Part shown: piece after piece, positions 25,758 to 34,578 of the stretch
How the letters are laid out: each line of letters begins with the position of its first letter
Numbering within the stretch: the stretch's first letter is position 1
Source: Mycetocola spongiae
Lineage (GTDB): Bacteria; Actinomycetota; Actinomycetes; Actinomycetales; Microbacteriaceae
NCBI RefSeq assembly: GCF_020424085.1
Contig: NZ_CP080203.1
Span: 620,001 to 684,000 of the forward strand
Length of the DNA stretch: 64,000 nt
Direction of reading: 5' to 3'
Translations under genes and position numbers: made by a program
The notes under the pieces: model-generated
What the model was told of the DNA's origin: nothing
What the model saw: only the letters and a program-made list of their open reading frames with translations
Database searches by the model: none

Positions 25758-26573
25758 GTGACATCAGCAGAACCAACCGATAACGGCACCGTCCATCCAT
25801 GGCGGCGCTATGTGGCCATCGGCGATTCCTTTACCGAGGGCATCGGCGATCCCGAGCCGAGCCTGCCCGGCGGAAACCGCGGCTGGGCCGATCGTGTGGC
25901 CGAGGTGCTGGCGCGGGATGTCCCGGATTTTGCCTATGCCAACCTGGCCGTGCGCGGCAAGCTTATTGGGCAGATCATTAACGACCAGATCGAGCCGGCC
26001 CTCGCGCTGCACCCCGATCTGATCACGCTCTGCGCCGGGGGCAATGACGTCATCCGGCCCGGCACCGATCCCGATGAGATCGCCGAGAAGCTCGACGGCG
26101 CCGTGCGCCGCCTCTCGCGCGATGGAGCCACCATCGTGCTCTTCACAGGCGTGGACACCGGGTTTTCCCCGGTCATGCGCGCGCTGCGCGGCAAGGTCGC
26201 GATCTATAACGAAAATGTGCGCACCGTGGCCCAGCGCTATGACTGCATTGTGGCCGATCAGTGGGCACTGTCCGAGATTCAGGATCAGGGCATGTGGTCC
26301 CCCGACCGCCTGCACCTTAACCCGCTGGGCCATCACACCGTGGCCCGAATGGTCCTGGATGCGCTGAATGTTCCCAACGACCTGGAGCCGCTGCGTCCGC
26401 AGGCGGTTCCCGAGTCCTCGTGGCGGCATGCCCGCGCCGAGGATCTGGCCTGGGCCCGGGCCCACCTGGTCCCCTGGGTGATTCGCCGGCTGCGCCACCA
26501 GTCCTCGGGAGATAACATGAGCGCCAAGCGCCCCGAGGCCGCGCCGCTGCACTCCGCCGAGGACGGCCACTAG
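25758..26573 (+). CDS. SGNH/GDSL-type hydrolase
   Basis: A 271-residue SGNH hydrolase. Block I is AIGDSFTEGIGDP (nucleophilic Ser), block II has the conserved Gly in LAVRGKL, block III is CAGGNDVIRPG (Asn), and block V is DRLHLNPLGHH (Asp and His). No signal peptide is visible, so it is probably cytosolic. The family hydrolyses esters of lipids or sugars; the substrate is not evident. I choose the GTG at 25758, which follows GTGGGGA at the right spacing, rather than the GTG at 25746, which lies inside that sequence. The tail after about residue 240 is charged. It is divergent from the helicase gene and followed by a strong terminator. Confidence 0.88.
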   Translation: MTSAEPTDNGTVHPWRRYVAIGDSFTEGIGDPEPSLPGGNRGWADRVAEVLARDVPDFAYANLAVRGKLIGQIINDQIEPALALHPDLITLCAGGNDVIRPGTDPDEIAEKLDGAVRRLSRDGATIVLFTGVDTGFSPVMRALRGKVAIYNENVRTVAQRYDCIVADQWALSEIQDQGMWSPDRLHLNPLGHHTVARMVLDALNVPNDLEPLRPQAVPESSWRHARAEDLAWARAHLVPWVIRRLRHQSSGDNMSAKRPEAAPLHSAEDGH

Positions 26574-26580
26574 CGCAGAA

Positions 26581-26629
26581 ACGGGCCGGGGATGGTGGAG
26601 AAATCTCCGCCGCCCCCGGCCCGTTTTTT
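26581..26629 (+). terminator. Rho-independent terminator after SGNH hydrolase
   Basis: An 11-bp stem (26581-26591 with 26614-26624) containing an inner hairpin and followed by six T residues. It separates the convergent hydrolase and carboxypeptidase genes. Confidence 0.9.
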
Positions 26630-26641
26630 GTTCCGTACCCG

Positions 26642-27883
26642 CTACCAGGGGTGCGTGAGCCGCCACCAGGCCGAGGGGCCCGCGAGCTTTTCGCCCAGCA
26701 CCACCGGAACCACGGTTTTTTTGCCGTCCTCGGTGAACGTCACGTGCCCCGCGGCCTCGCCGCCGCGCCCCGAGTTGGGAACCTCCAGCGTGACCTCGCG
26801 GTCCACCCAGGAGTCCTGCCAGGTGAGCACCCGCTCGGTCTGGGTGGCCACCACGTTCGCCCGGGCACCCCAGGCGGTATCCACGCGGGCGATCACATCG
26901 CCGGATTCCACGAGGGTCACCCGGTGCAGGGCGTCCTTCACCGTGCCGAGCAGCGTGGGCACCGCGCTGAAGAGCGATTTATGGTCCTCCGCGCCGATCA
27001 CCACGCCCACAACGGTCACGGTTTTATCGTCAATTTTTTGTTCCGCGGCAAAAAGCAGGCAGGCGCCGGCCACGATGGTGGTGCCGGTTTTCAGCCCGAT
27101 GATGCCGTCGGTGCCGAGCAGGGAGTTGGTGTTTTTGACCTCTCCCACCCCGGGGATATTCACGACCTTCTCCCCCACCACCGCGGAGAGCACAGGATGG
27201 GCGAGGGCAAGCTTGCCGATCTCGATCAGGTTGGGAGGGGAGCTCTGGCTGCCCGGATTAATGCCGCTGGCATCGGCCAGGACGGTATCGGTCAGGCCAT
27301 TTTTATCCAGCCAGACGCGGGCGGCGTCGAGGAATTTATCCATCGAGCCATAGGCCCAGGTGGCCAGCGTGATCGCATAATTATTGCCCGAGGGCAGCAT
27401 CAGGCCCTCGAGGAGCTGGCGCTCGGTCACGGTGGCCCCCACCACCACGGGGGCGCGCGATCCGCCCTCGCGCACGGTGTCCTCATAAATCTTGGCGTCC
27501 AGCTCGGTGAACGTATAGTCGGGCCCATCCTCGCCCTGGGCGAGCGGCTTGGCATCCAGCACCACAAGCGCGGTGATGGTTTTGGTCATGCTCGCGATCG
27601 GGGTGCGCGCCTGCGATCCGCTCGAGGCGAGGACCCCGTCAAAGCCCACGGCCCCCACCGCGGCGACCGCGGGGGTTCCGGGCCAGGCCAGCGGCGTGAC
27701 CGCGGTGGTCAGCGAGCGGGAGACGGGCTCGGGAGTGGCCGTGGCATCGGGGACGGCGCGCAGCAGCGCATAGGCGGCATAGATTCCCAGCAACACCACG
27801 AGGATGACCGAGATGCCAAAGAGTGGGGAGCGGCGGCGGGCGGGGCGATGCAGCGCGCGGGCGCCGGAGGTATGAGACACCAT
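26642..27883 (-). CDS. D-alanyl-D-alanine carboxypeptidase (PBP5/DacA family)
   Basis: A 413-residue serine-type D,D-carboxypeptidase that trims the terminal D-Ala of peptidoglycan stem peptides. A basic N-terminus is followed by one membrane helix (ISVILVVLLGIYAAYALL), which acts as an anchor or uncleaved signal. The penicillin-binding motifs are ASMTK (nucleophile Ser), SGNN and LKTGTT. The C-terminal 100 residues are the beta-rich domain found in class C low-mass PBPs. The start is ATG 27883; GTG 27880 is adjacent. It lies 36 bases downstream of the SpoU methyltransferase gene on the same strand and the two may share a transcript. Confidence 0.9.
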   Translation of the reverse strand: MVSHTSGARALHRPARRRSPLFGISVILVVLLGIYAAYALLRAVPDATATPEPVSRSLTTAVTPLAWPGTPAVAAVGAVGFDGVLASSGSQARTPIASMTKTITALVVLDAKPLAQGEDGPDYTFTELDAKIYEDTVREGGSRAPVVVGATVTERQLLEGLMLPSGNNYAITLATWAYGSMDKFLDAARVWLDKNGLTDTVLADASGINPGSQSSPPNLIEIGKLALAHPVLSAVVGEKVVNIPGVGEVKNTNSLLGTDGIIGLKTGTTIVAGACLLFAAEQKIDDKTVTVVGVVIGAEDHKSLFSAVPTLLGTVKDALHRVTLVESGDVIARVDTAWGARANVVATQTERVLTWQDSWVDREVTLEVPNSGRGGEAAGHVTFTEDGKKTVVPVVLGEKLAGPSAWWRLTHPW

Positions 27884-27919
27884 TATATCCTAGGCCGCTC
27901 CCGGGAGACCGCGCTTGCG

Positions 27920-28744
27920 CTAGGCCGTTCCGGGGAGATTACGCACACGCAATTCCCAGAGCGCCACCGCGCTGGCACTCGCCACGTTCAGGGAGTCCAC
28001 GCCGTGCAGCATCGGGATGATCACGGTGCTATCGGCGTGATGCAGCGCCTGCCGGCTCAGCCCGTCCCCCTCGCTGCCCAGCATGATCGCGATCTTCTCG
28101 GGGGCGGAGGTGGAAAATTCATCCAGGGTCACCGCGCGCTCATCCAGCGCAAGCGCCGCGACGTGGAAGCCCGCCGCGTCGAGGATTTCGCGCGATTCGG
28201 GCCATTCGGGCATGCGCGTCCACGGCACCTGGAGCACGGTGCCCATGCTCACGCGCACGCTGCGGCGATAGAGGGGATCCGCGCAGCGGGGGGAGATCAG
28301 CACGGCATCGGCCCCCAGCCCGGCCACCGCGCGGAAGATCGCGCCCACATTGGTGTGATCCACGATGTCCTCCAGGATCACCACGCGGCGCGCATCACGC
28401 AGCAGGTCCACCATGGTGGGCAGTTCGGGGCGGTGCATGGCCGCGAGGGCCCCGCGGTGCAGGTGAAAACCTGTCAGCGCCTCAAGCGTGGCGGGATCTC
28501 CCATATATACGGGCAGATCGGGGAAGGGTTCCAGGGCCGGGGCGAGCGCATCCAGCCATTTTTCGGAGAGGAGAATCGAGCGCGGAATATGTCCCGCGGC
28601 CAGCGCCCGGCCGATCACCTTGCTGGACTCGGCAATATAGAGGCCACCCTCGGGCTCGGAGACCTTGCGCAGCGCCACATCGGTCAGGCGCGAATAATCG
28701 GTGAGGGACTCAAGGTCATCGGGGCCGATGGGGATTACGCGCAA
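27920..28744 (-). CDS. SpoU/TrmH-family RNA 2'-O-methyltransferase
   Basis: A 274-residue SPOUT-class methyltransferase. Motif 1 is DHTNVGAIFRAVAGLGADA, motif 2 is IMLGSEGDGLS, and motif 3 is IPMLHGVDSLNVASASAVAL, which build the trefoil knot that binds S-adenosylmethionine. The N-terminal 110 residues form a substrate-binding domain. The target rRNA or tRNA ribose cannot be assigned. I choose the TTG at 28744 as start: AGGAG lies seven bases upstream and the family sequence begins directly with RVIPIGPDDL; the longer frame upstream overlaps the sirtuin promoter. It is divergent from the sirtuin gene, with only 67 bases between the two starts. Confidence 0.88.
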   Translation of the reverse strand: MRVIPIGPDDLESLTDYSRLTDVALRKVSEPEGGLYIAESSKVIGRALAAGHIPRSILLSEKWLDALAPALEPFPDLPVYMGDPATLEALTGFHLHRGALAAMHRPELPTMVDLLRDARRVVILEDIVDHTNVGAIFRAVAGLGADAVLISPRCADPLYRRSVRVSMGTVLQVPWTRMPEWPESREILDAAGFHVAALALDERAVTLDEFSTSAPEKIAIMLGSEGDGLSRQALHHADSTVIIPMLHGVDSLNVASASAVALWELRVRNLPGTA

Positions 28745-28811
28745 AGGGGAACTCCTGGAAACGGGTGCTGTGGATCGGGACCCGGCGGGGCCCCTCACGT
28801 ACAATCATTCC

Positions 28812-29675
28812 ATGCACGCACCCTCACCCGCGCCAGGCACCACCGGCACCCCCGACCTCAATACGGTCGCGGATCTTCTGCACGGCCGCCGCCTCGCGGT
28901 ACTCACCGGGGCGGGTGTGTCCACGGATTCCGGAATCCCCGATTATCGCGGACCGGGAGCCCCCGTGCGCACGCCGATGACCGGGCAACAGTTTCTGGCC
29001 AGTGCCGAATCCCGGCGACGCTATTGGGCGGGCAGCCACCTCGGCTGGCGGCTGATGGGGCGCGCCCGCCCCAATGCCGCGCATGCGCTGCTCGCCGAGT
29101 GGGAGGCCCGCGGGCGGGTACACGGCGCGATCACCCAAAACGTGGACGGGCTGCACCGGCAGGCGGGCACCCGCAAGCTCGTGGAGCTGCACGGCAGCCT
29201 CGACCGGGTGTACTGCCTGGACTGCGGGCAGGGTTTTGCCCGCGAGGCCATTGCGGAGCAGATTAACGCCGCCAATCCCTGGCTCGGCGAGCTCGGCGAT
29301 CATGAGGCCGATCGGCTTAACCCCGATGGCGATGCCGAGGTGCCCGAGCTGGCGCGCTTCCTCGCCCCTGCCTGCACGCTTTGCGGCGGGATCCTCAAGC
29401 CCGATGTGGTGTTTTTTGGGGAGACGGTTCCGGTCGCGCGTTTTGCCCGCGCCCGCGATATCGTGGCCGGGGCCGAGGCTCTGCTGGTGGTGGGCTCCTC
29501 GCTCACCGTGAACTCCGGCATCCGCCTGCTAGAGCAGGCCCGCCGCGATGACTCGCCGATCGTGATTATTAACCGCGGCCGCACGGGAGGCCATACCCGG
29601 GCCGCCCTGAACGTGGAGGGCTCGGCCGCGCCCACGCTCGCCGCGCTGGACGCGCTGCTGCGCGAGCGGGACTAG
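28812..29675 (+). CDS. Sirtuin-type NAD-dependent protein deacetylase/deacylase
   Basis: A 287-residue sirtuin of the SIRT4-like class II type. NAD-binding motifs are GAGVSTDSGIPDYRG, QNVDGLH and ELHGS with the catalytic His; the structural zinc is bound by CLDCG and CTLCGG; VVGSSLTVNSG completes the Rossmann fold. It would remove acyl groups from lysines with consumption of NAD. It is unrelated in function to the SIR2-domain gene at 12264-13694, which lacks the zinc site. The ATG is 67 bases from the divergent TTG of the methyltransferase. Its TAG stop overlaps the TAG of the convergent hydrolase in the sequence CTAG. Confidence 0.92.
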   Translation: MHAPSPAPGTTGTPDLNTVADLLHGRRLAVLTGAGVSTDSGIPDYRGPGAPVRTPMTGQQFLASAESRRRYWAGSHLGWRLMGRARPNAAHALLAEWEARGRVHGAITQNVDGLHRQAGTRKLVELHGSLDRVYCLDCGQGFAREAIAEQINAANPWLGELGDHEADRLNPDGDAEVPELARFLAPACTLCGGILKPDVVFFGETVPVARFARARDIVAGAEALLVVGSSLTVNSGIRLLEQARRDDSPIVIINRGRTGGHTRAALNVEGSAAPTLAALDALLRERD

Positions 29676-30565
29676 GCCGCGCCGAGCTCGTCCCGGATGA
29701 TCGCCGCGGCCTGCACCGGCGACTCATAGTGGATCAGGTGTCCCACCTCGGGGATCACCTCCAGGCGGCCATTTTTGAGGCGCTCCACAAGCACGCGCTG
29801 CTGCGCAACCGAGGTGATGTCATCGTGTTCCGCGGCGATCAGCAGCGTGCGCCCGGTGAGCTTCGGGGCGTATTGGCTGACGTCATAGGTGATGGATGCC
29901 CGGAACGCGTCCATGACGCTGGCGCGGTCGGCAAACGCGCTGAAATAGCGGTCGTGCTGATCGTGGATCCAGGCACGCAGCGCGCGGTCGCGGGTTTTGG
30001 CCATCGCGATGCTGGTGATCCGCGTGATCACCCGGCTGCGCAGCAGCGCAAACCCCGGGCGCTCCGGGAGGGTCTTGGCGGCCCAATAATAAAAGACCGC
30101 AAGCCGGGTGAGGATGCCGCGCGGGCCGCTCAGCGCCGGGGCGGCAATCGGATTAATCAGGATCACCGTGGAGGCCTCCAGGCCGTCGGCCACCGCGGCC
30201 GAGACCAGAATCGACCCAAACGAGTGCCCCAGAATCACGGGGGGCTCGGCCAGATCCAGCCCCGCGATAAACGCGCGCAGCCAGGACACATAGCCGGGCA
30301 TATCGTGTTTACCCGAGGGGAATGCCTCCGAGTCGCCAAAGCCGGGCAGATCCGGGGAAATCATGCGGTACTCCCCCGCGAGCTGCGCCACAATCGGTTC
30401 CAGCCCGTGGTGGTCCCCGCGGAAGCCGTGCACCACGATGATGGTGCGCGGGGCGGCCGGCGGCCCATAGGTCCAATAGGCCGTGCGGGCGCCGCGAATC
30501 TCCACCTCCCCGGCGGTTGTGGGGATGTGGTCAAGCAGGTCCTGGAACGGGGAACGCAGTGTCAT
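29672..30565 (-). CDS. Alpha/beta hydrolase
   Basis: A 297-residue alpha/beta hydrolase-fold protein. The oxyanion-hole segment is VHGFRGDHHGLEP, the nucleophile elbow is LGHSFGSIL, the acid is in AAEHDDITS and the catalytic His is in PEVGHLIHYE. A helical lid lies between about residues 150 and 220. No signal peptide is seen. The natural substrate is unknown. It ends in a four-base overlap with the sirtuin gene and starts about 110 bases from the divergent trehalose synthase. Confidence 0.88.
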   Translation of the reverse strand: MTLRSPFQDLLDHIPTTAGEVEIRGARTAYWTYGPPAAPRTIIVVHGFRGDHHGLEPIVAQLAGEYRMISPDLPGFGDSEAFPSGKHDMPGYVSWLRAFIAGLDLAEPPVILGHSFGSILVSAAVADGLEASTVILINPIAAPALSGPRGILTRLAVFYYWAAKTLPERPGFALLRSRVITRITSIAMAKTRDRALRAWIHDQHDRYFSAFADRASVMDAFRASITYDVSQYAPKLTGRTLLIAAEHDDITSVAQQRVLVERLKNGRLEVIPEVGHLIHYESPVQAAAIIRDELGAA

Positions 30566-30677
30566 AGCATCCCTAGCTTAGGCGTTTTTGAACGCGACAA
30601 ACCCGCGGCCTCGCCCTAGACTCGATGGGGAAGAACAAAGATCGAAGCACCACCCCTCTCTTGACGATTGGAACAGC

Positions 30678-32402
30678 GTGACCTTTACTGCGCCCATCCA
30701 GCTTCCCGGCCTCGCCCGCGATCCCCAGTGGTATCGACGGGCAGTTTTTTATGAGGTGATGGTCCGCTCCTTTGTGGATAGCAATGCCGATGGCTCGGGG
30801 GATCTGCAGGGCCTGATCGGCAAGCTTGACTATCTGCAGTGGCTCGGCATCGACGCCCTGTGGCTGCCACCGTTTTTCACCTCGCCCCTGCGCGATGGCG
30901 GCTATGACGTGGCCGATTATGAGGGGATCCTGCCGGAGTTTGGCACGATCGACGAGTTCCGCGATCTGATCACCAAGGCCCATGAACGCAATATGCGGGT
31001 GATCATCGATATTCCGCTGAACCATACCTCGGATCAGCACGAGTGGTTCCAGCAGTCCCGCTCGGATCCCGAGGGGCCCTATGGCAATTTTTATGTCTGG
31101 AGCGATACCGATCAGAAGTGGCCGGATATTCGGATCATCTTCAACGATACCGAGAGCTCCAACTGGGCCTTTGATCCCGAGCGGCGACAGTATTATTTCC
31201 ACCGCTTCTTCTCGCATCAGCCCGATCTGAACTATAACGAGCCTCGCGTTCACGAGGCCATCTTTGATATCGTCCGTTTCTGGATGGATCTGGGCGTGGA
31301 CGGCTTCCGCCTCGACGCCGTGCCGTATCTTTATGAGTCGGATCGCGGCAATGGCGAGGGCGAGCCGGAGACACACGAGTTCCTGGTGAATCTGCGCGCG
31401 ATGCTGGACCTGGAATATCCCGGCCGGATCATGCTGGCCGAGGCCAATCAGTGGCCGCGCGAGGTCGCCGCGTTTTTTGGCACCGAGGAGCGCCCCGAGT
31501 GCCATATGGCCTTTGACTTCCCGGTGATGCCGCGGATCTTCTATTCGCTGCGCTCCCAGCAGGCCGAGGAGCTGGTGCGGGTGCTGGGCGAGGTGACCGA
31601 GGTGCCCGAGTGGGCCGGATGGGGTGTATTCCTCCGCAATCACGATGAGCTCACGCTGGAGATGGTCACGGAGGACTACCGGCAGGCCATGTACGGCTGG
31701 TATGCCTACGATCCGCGGATGCGGGTGAACGTGGGTATCCGCCGCCGGCTCGCGCCGCTGCTGGATAATTCGCGCGCCGAGCTGGAGCTGGCCCACGCGC
31801 TGCTGTTCTCGCTGGGCGGCAGCCCGTTCCTGTACTACGGCGATGAGATCGGGATGGGCGATAATATTTGGCTCGAGGATCGCGATTCCTCGCGCACGCC
31901 GATGCAGTGGACCCCCGACCGCAACGCGGGTTTTTCCGCGGCCGATCCCGGCAAGCTGTATCTGCCCGTGGTGCAGTCCCTGGTATATAACTTCCAATCG
32001 GTGAACGTGGAATCGCAGCTGGCCCAATCGGGTTCGCTCCTGCACTGGGTTCGCAATGTCATCCATGTGCGCAAATCCCATCCGGTATTTGGCCTGGGGA
32101 CGCTGCACGTGGTGCCCGCCGATCACGAATCGGTGCTCGCCTATCGCCGCAGCTATGCGGGGAAGCCCGGGCGTAATACCGAGGCGGCCGAGGACGTGCT
32201 GTGCGTATTTAGTTTTTCGCACCATCCGGCCACCACCACGCTGCACGCCCCGGAGCTCGCGGGCCGGCGGGTATTTGATCTTTTTGGCGGCGCCGAGTTC
32301 CCGGCCTTTGATGCCGAGGGAAATCTCACCCTGACGCTCGGTTCGCAGAGCTTCTTCTGGCTGCATATCCTCGCCGAGGATCCCACCCCGGCCGCCGGTT
32401 AA
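30678..32402 (+). CDS. treS: Trehalose synthase (maltose alpha-D-glucosyltransferase)
   Basis: A 574-residue glycoside hydrolase family 13 enzyme that interconverts maltose and trehalose. The catalytic residues are visible: nucleophile Asp in DGFRLDAVPYL, acid/base Glu in MLAEANQWPRE and the third Asp in LRNHDELTLEM; VMVRSFVDSNADGSGD and LWLPPFFTSPL DGGYDV-type segments are the usual start of the TreS barrel. The C-terminal beta domain is about 90 residues. I use the GTG at 30678, after TTGGA with five-base spacing; the ORF upstream of it lacks homology. No maltokinase domain is fused, and the usual pep2/glgB/glgE neighbours are absent from the window. Confidence 0.92.
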   Translation: MTFTAPIQLPGLARDPQWYRRAVFYEVMVRSFVDSNADGSGDLQGLIGKLDYLQWLGIDALWLPPFFTSPLRDGGYDVADYEGILPEFGTIDEFRDLITKAHERNMRVIIDIPLNHTSDQHEWFQQSRSDPEGPYGNFYVWSDTDQKWPDIRIIFNDTESSNWAFDPERRQYYFHRFFSHQPDLNYNEPRVHEAIFDIVRFWMDLGVDGFRLDAVPYLYESDRGNGEGEPETHEFLVNLRAMLDLEYPGRIMLAEANQWPREVAAFFGTEERPECHMAFDFPVMPRIFYSLRSQQAEELVRVLGEVTEVPEWAGWGVFLRNHDELTLEMVTEDYRQAMYGWYAYDPRMRVNVGIRRRLAPLLDNSRAELELAHALLFSLGGSPFLYYGDEIGMGDNIWLEDRDSSRTPMQWTPDRNAGFSAADPGKLYLPVVQSLVYNFQSVNVESQLAQSGSLLHWVRNVIHVRKSHPVFGLGTLHVVPADHESVLAYRRSYAGKPGRNTEAAEDVLCVFSFSHHPATTTLHAPELAGRRVFDLFGGAEFPAFDAEGNLTLTLGSQSFFWLHILAEDPTPAAG

Positions 32403-32409
32403 TCCGGGG

Positions 32410-32428
32410 GCCGGGGTGTGTCCCCGGC
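32410..32428 (+). terminator. Short GC-rich hairpin after treS
   Basis: A 7-bp perfect stem GCCGGGG/CCCCGGC with loop TGTGT lies just after the treS stop. It lacks a T-run and is followed 36 bases later by the next gene, so it may be an attenuator rather than a full terminator. Confidence 0.4.
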
Positions 32429-32463
32429 TCCCGCCGTCGGGGGGTCGGCCTAAGCTGGGGCAC

Positions 32464-33168
32464 GTGAACACTTCAGCGAATATCTGGTCAGCCAATCCCC
32501 TCGCCGTCTTTGACCTGGAGACCACGGGCATCGACGTCACCACAAGCCGCATCGTGAGCGCCCACGTTGGGGTGCTCGCCGCCGATGGCAGTGTGCTGCG
32601 TCGCCTGGATTGGCTCGCCGATCCGGGCGTGGAGATCCCCGCGCAGGCCAGCGCCGTGCACGGCATCAGCACCGAGCGGGCGCGCGCCGAGGGCCGCCCC
32701 GCCGCCGAGGTTGTGGCCGAGATTGTGGCAGCCCTGCGCGAGCTGCTGGCCGCCGGCACCCCCGTGGTCATTTATAACGCGCCCTACGACCTGAGCCTGC
32801 TTCAGCACGAGGCGCTGCGCTATGGTGTGCCCGCGCTCGAGGGCCCCTCCCCCATCATCGACCCGCTGGTGATCGATAAGGCGGTGGATCGCTACCGCAA
32901 GGGCAAGCGCACGCTTGAGGCCGCATCGCAGTTTTATGGCGTAGACCTCGTGGACGCCCACGACGCCAGCTCCGATGCGATTGCCGCCGGCCGGGTGGCG
33001 CAGGCCATCGCCCGCGCGCATGCCGCGAAGCTGGCGCAGCACAGCGCCGAGGAGCTGCACGCCCTCCAGGTGGGCTGGTGTGCCGAGCAGGCAGCGAGCT
33101 TCCAGGAGTATATGCGCCGCACCAAGGACCCCTCATTCACCACCTCGGGCTCCTGGCCCGTGCGCTAG
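32464..33168 (+). CDS. DnaQ-like 3'-5' exonuclease
   Basis: A 234-residue DEDDh exonuclease. ExoI is VFDLETTGID (two acidic residues), ExoII is VVIYNAPYDLSLL (Asn/Asp region) and ExoIII is DAHDASSDAIAAGRV (His and Asp). It resembles the epsilon-type proofreading domain as a stand-alone protein of actinobacteria. The GTG at 32464 is preferred over an earlier in-frame ATG because the conserved part begins there and GGGG precedes it by three bases. A C-terminal helical tail of about 40 residues follows the nuclease fold. A strong terminator follows. Confidence 0.88.
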   Translation: MNTSANIWSANPLAVFDLETTGIDVTTSRIVSAHVGVLAADGSVLRRLDWLADPGVEIPAQASAVHGISTERARAEGRPAAEVVAEIVAALRELLAAGTPVVIYNAPYDLSLLQHEALRYGVPALEGPSPIIDPLVIDKAVDRYRKGKRTLEAASQFYGVDLVDAHDASSDAIAAGRVAQAIARAHAAKLAQHSAEELHALQVGWCAEQAASFQEYMRRTKDPSFTTSGSWPVR

Positions 33169-33181
33169 CCCCCGCGCCACC

Positions 33182-33227
33182 GGCGGGTGGCCGCGTTTCC
33201 CTCGGGACGCGGCCACCCGCCTTTTTT
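33182..33227 (+). terminator. Rho-independent terminator after exonuclease gene
   Basis: A perfect 15-bp stem (33182-33196 with 33207-33221) is followed by six T residues. Confidence 0.93.
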
Positions 33228-33240
33228 GTTAAACGGAAGA

Positions 33241-33277
33241 GGGCGGGTCGGTCACCGTGATGGTGTCCGACCCGCCC
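33241..33277 (-). terminator. Hairpin after rpmE2, probable terminator
   Basis: A perfect 11-bp stem (33241-33251 with 33267-33277) follows the L31 gene on the minus strand. The downstream T content is modest (TCTTCCGTTT). Confidence 0.65.
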
Positions 33278-33296
33278 TCCGCGGAGTCGATAAAGA

Positions 33297-33545
33297 CTAG
33301 GCGCCGAAGCCCTTGAAGCGCTGGTTGAACTTCTCAACGCGGCCGGCGGAGTCCATGATGCGCTGCTTACCGGTGTAGAACGGGTGCGAGGCCGAGGAGA
33401 TTTCCACGTCGATCACCGGGTAGGTGACGCCGTCGAGCTCGATGGTCTTGCTGCTCGTGACCGTGGTGCGGGTCAGGAAGGTTTCGCCGGAGGCGAGGTC
33501 GCGGAATACGACGGGTGCGTATTCCGGGTGGATGTCAGTCTTCAT
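33297..33545 (-). CDS. rpmE2: 50S ribosomal protein L31 type B (zinc-independent)
   Basis: An 82-residue L31 of type B: it starts [16 protein letters not shown] and lacks the CxxC zinc-binding cysteines of type A L31. Type B paralogues replace the zinc form during zinc starvation in many bacteria, commonly under Zur control, and release zinc from ribosomes. I looked for a Zur-like palindrome in the upstream 110 bases and did not find a convincing one. AAGGA seven bases before the ATG supports the start. It is a single-gene unit between two terminators and an ABC ATPase gene. Confidence 0.93.
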   Translation of the reverse strand: MKTDIHPEYAPVVFRDLASGETFLTRTTVTSSKTIELDGVTYPVIDVEISSASHPFYTGKQRIMDSAGRVEKFNQRFKGFGA

Positions 33546-33700
33546 GAGGACTTCCTTGGTTAGTGGATGGTGATAAACGATGAACGTTTGGGGGTGGCCG
33601 CGCAGCGCAAAAAACCACGCAGCTAAGTCAGCTACTAACTTTAGCAGATGACGCAGGTCGCCGCCGCCACATCGGGGTAAACCCCGGCGTGTTGGGCGGT

Positions 33701-34483
33701 TTAGACGGCGCGGGCGCCGAAGCGACCCGCGGTTTCCGTGACCTCGATCGGCAGGCCGAAAGTGGAGGTGAGATTCTCGGAGGTCACGGTGGTGGCCAGG
33801 GGTCCCTGGGCCACGATGCGTCCCTCGCGAATCAGCAGTGCATGGGTGAAGCCCACGGGAATTTCCTCCACGTGGTGGGTGACCATAACGATGGCCGGGG
33901 CCTCCTCCGAGCGGGCGAAGCCGCCGAGCAACCCCACAAGCTCCTCGCGGGCCCCGAGGTCGAGACTCGACGCGGGCTCGTCCAGCAGCATGAACTCGGG
34001 ATCGGTCATCACGGCGCGGGCGATCTGGACGCGCTTCTGCTCGCCGTCACTGAGCGTGCCAAAGAGGCGGTCGGCGAGGTGGTCTAGCTTCCACTCGGCC
34101 AGCACGCGGTGGGTGCGCTTAATATCGATGGACTCGTATTCCTCGTTCCACCGCCCGGTGACCGAATACGCGGCCGTCATCACGACGTCCAGAACCGTCT
34201 CGGACTGCGGGAGGCGCTTGGAGAGCGCGCTCGACGCGAAGCCGATGCGGGGGCGCAGCTCAAATACATCGGTGCGCCCGAGGGGCTCCCCGAGGATCTC
34301 TACCTCGCCCAGGGTGGGGTACATCAGGGTCGAGGCCAGCTGCAGCAGCGTGGTCTTCCCGGCACCGTTGGGGCCCAGAATGACCCAACGCTCGTCTGCC
34401 CCTACCTCCCAAGAAACGGAATCGAGGATGGGGTTACCATCCCGCAGTACGGACACATCATCAACACGTAGAACGCTCGCCAT
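33701..34483 (-). CDS. ABC transporter ATP-binding protein
   Basis: A 260-residue ABC ATPase. Walker A is GPNGAGKTT, the signature is [15 protein letters not shown], Walker B is [12 protein letters not shown], and the H-loop is [10 protein letters not shown]. The overall sequence resembles the orphan ATPases of the ModF/PhnC-like cluster common in actinobacteria. No permease or binding-protein gene adjoins it, so its substrate and partner are unknown. The ATG follows TAGGGGC. It is divergent from serB with about 95 bases between the starts. Confidence 0.85.
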   Translation of the reverse strand: MASVLRVDDVSVLRDGNPILDSVSWEVGADERWVILGPNGAGKTTLLQLASTLMYPTLGEVEILGEPLGRTDVFELRPRIGFASSALSKRLPQSETVLDVVMTAAYSVTGRWNEEYESIDIKRTHRVLAEWKLDHLADRLFGTLSDGEQKRVQIARAVMTDPEFMLLDEPASSLDLGAREELVGLLGGFARSEEAPAIVMVTHHVEEIPVGFTHALLIREGRIVAQGPLATTVTSENLTSTFGLPIEVTETAGRFGARAV

Positions 34484-34578
34484 GCCCCTAGCCTATCGGC
34501 CCCGGAGGGGGGAGCGTGACACAAACGGCCGAGAGTTGATGCCAGTATTGAGGAAAGCGAAAGAGAGCAGCCTGCGCC

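Noticed and set aside
26651-29266. An 871-residue plus-strand open frame across the carboxypeptidase and SpoU genes
   Set aside because: Its translation is His/Gly/Arg-rich without domain motifs, and the opposite strand encodes recognisable enzymes.
30573-32771. A 732-residue minus-strand open frame opposite treS
   Set aside because: No motif is present; treS on the plus strand has all catalytic residues.
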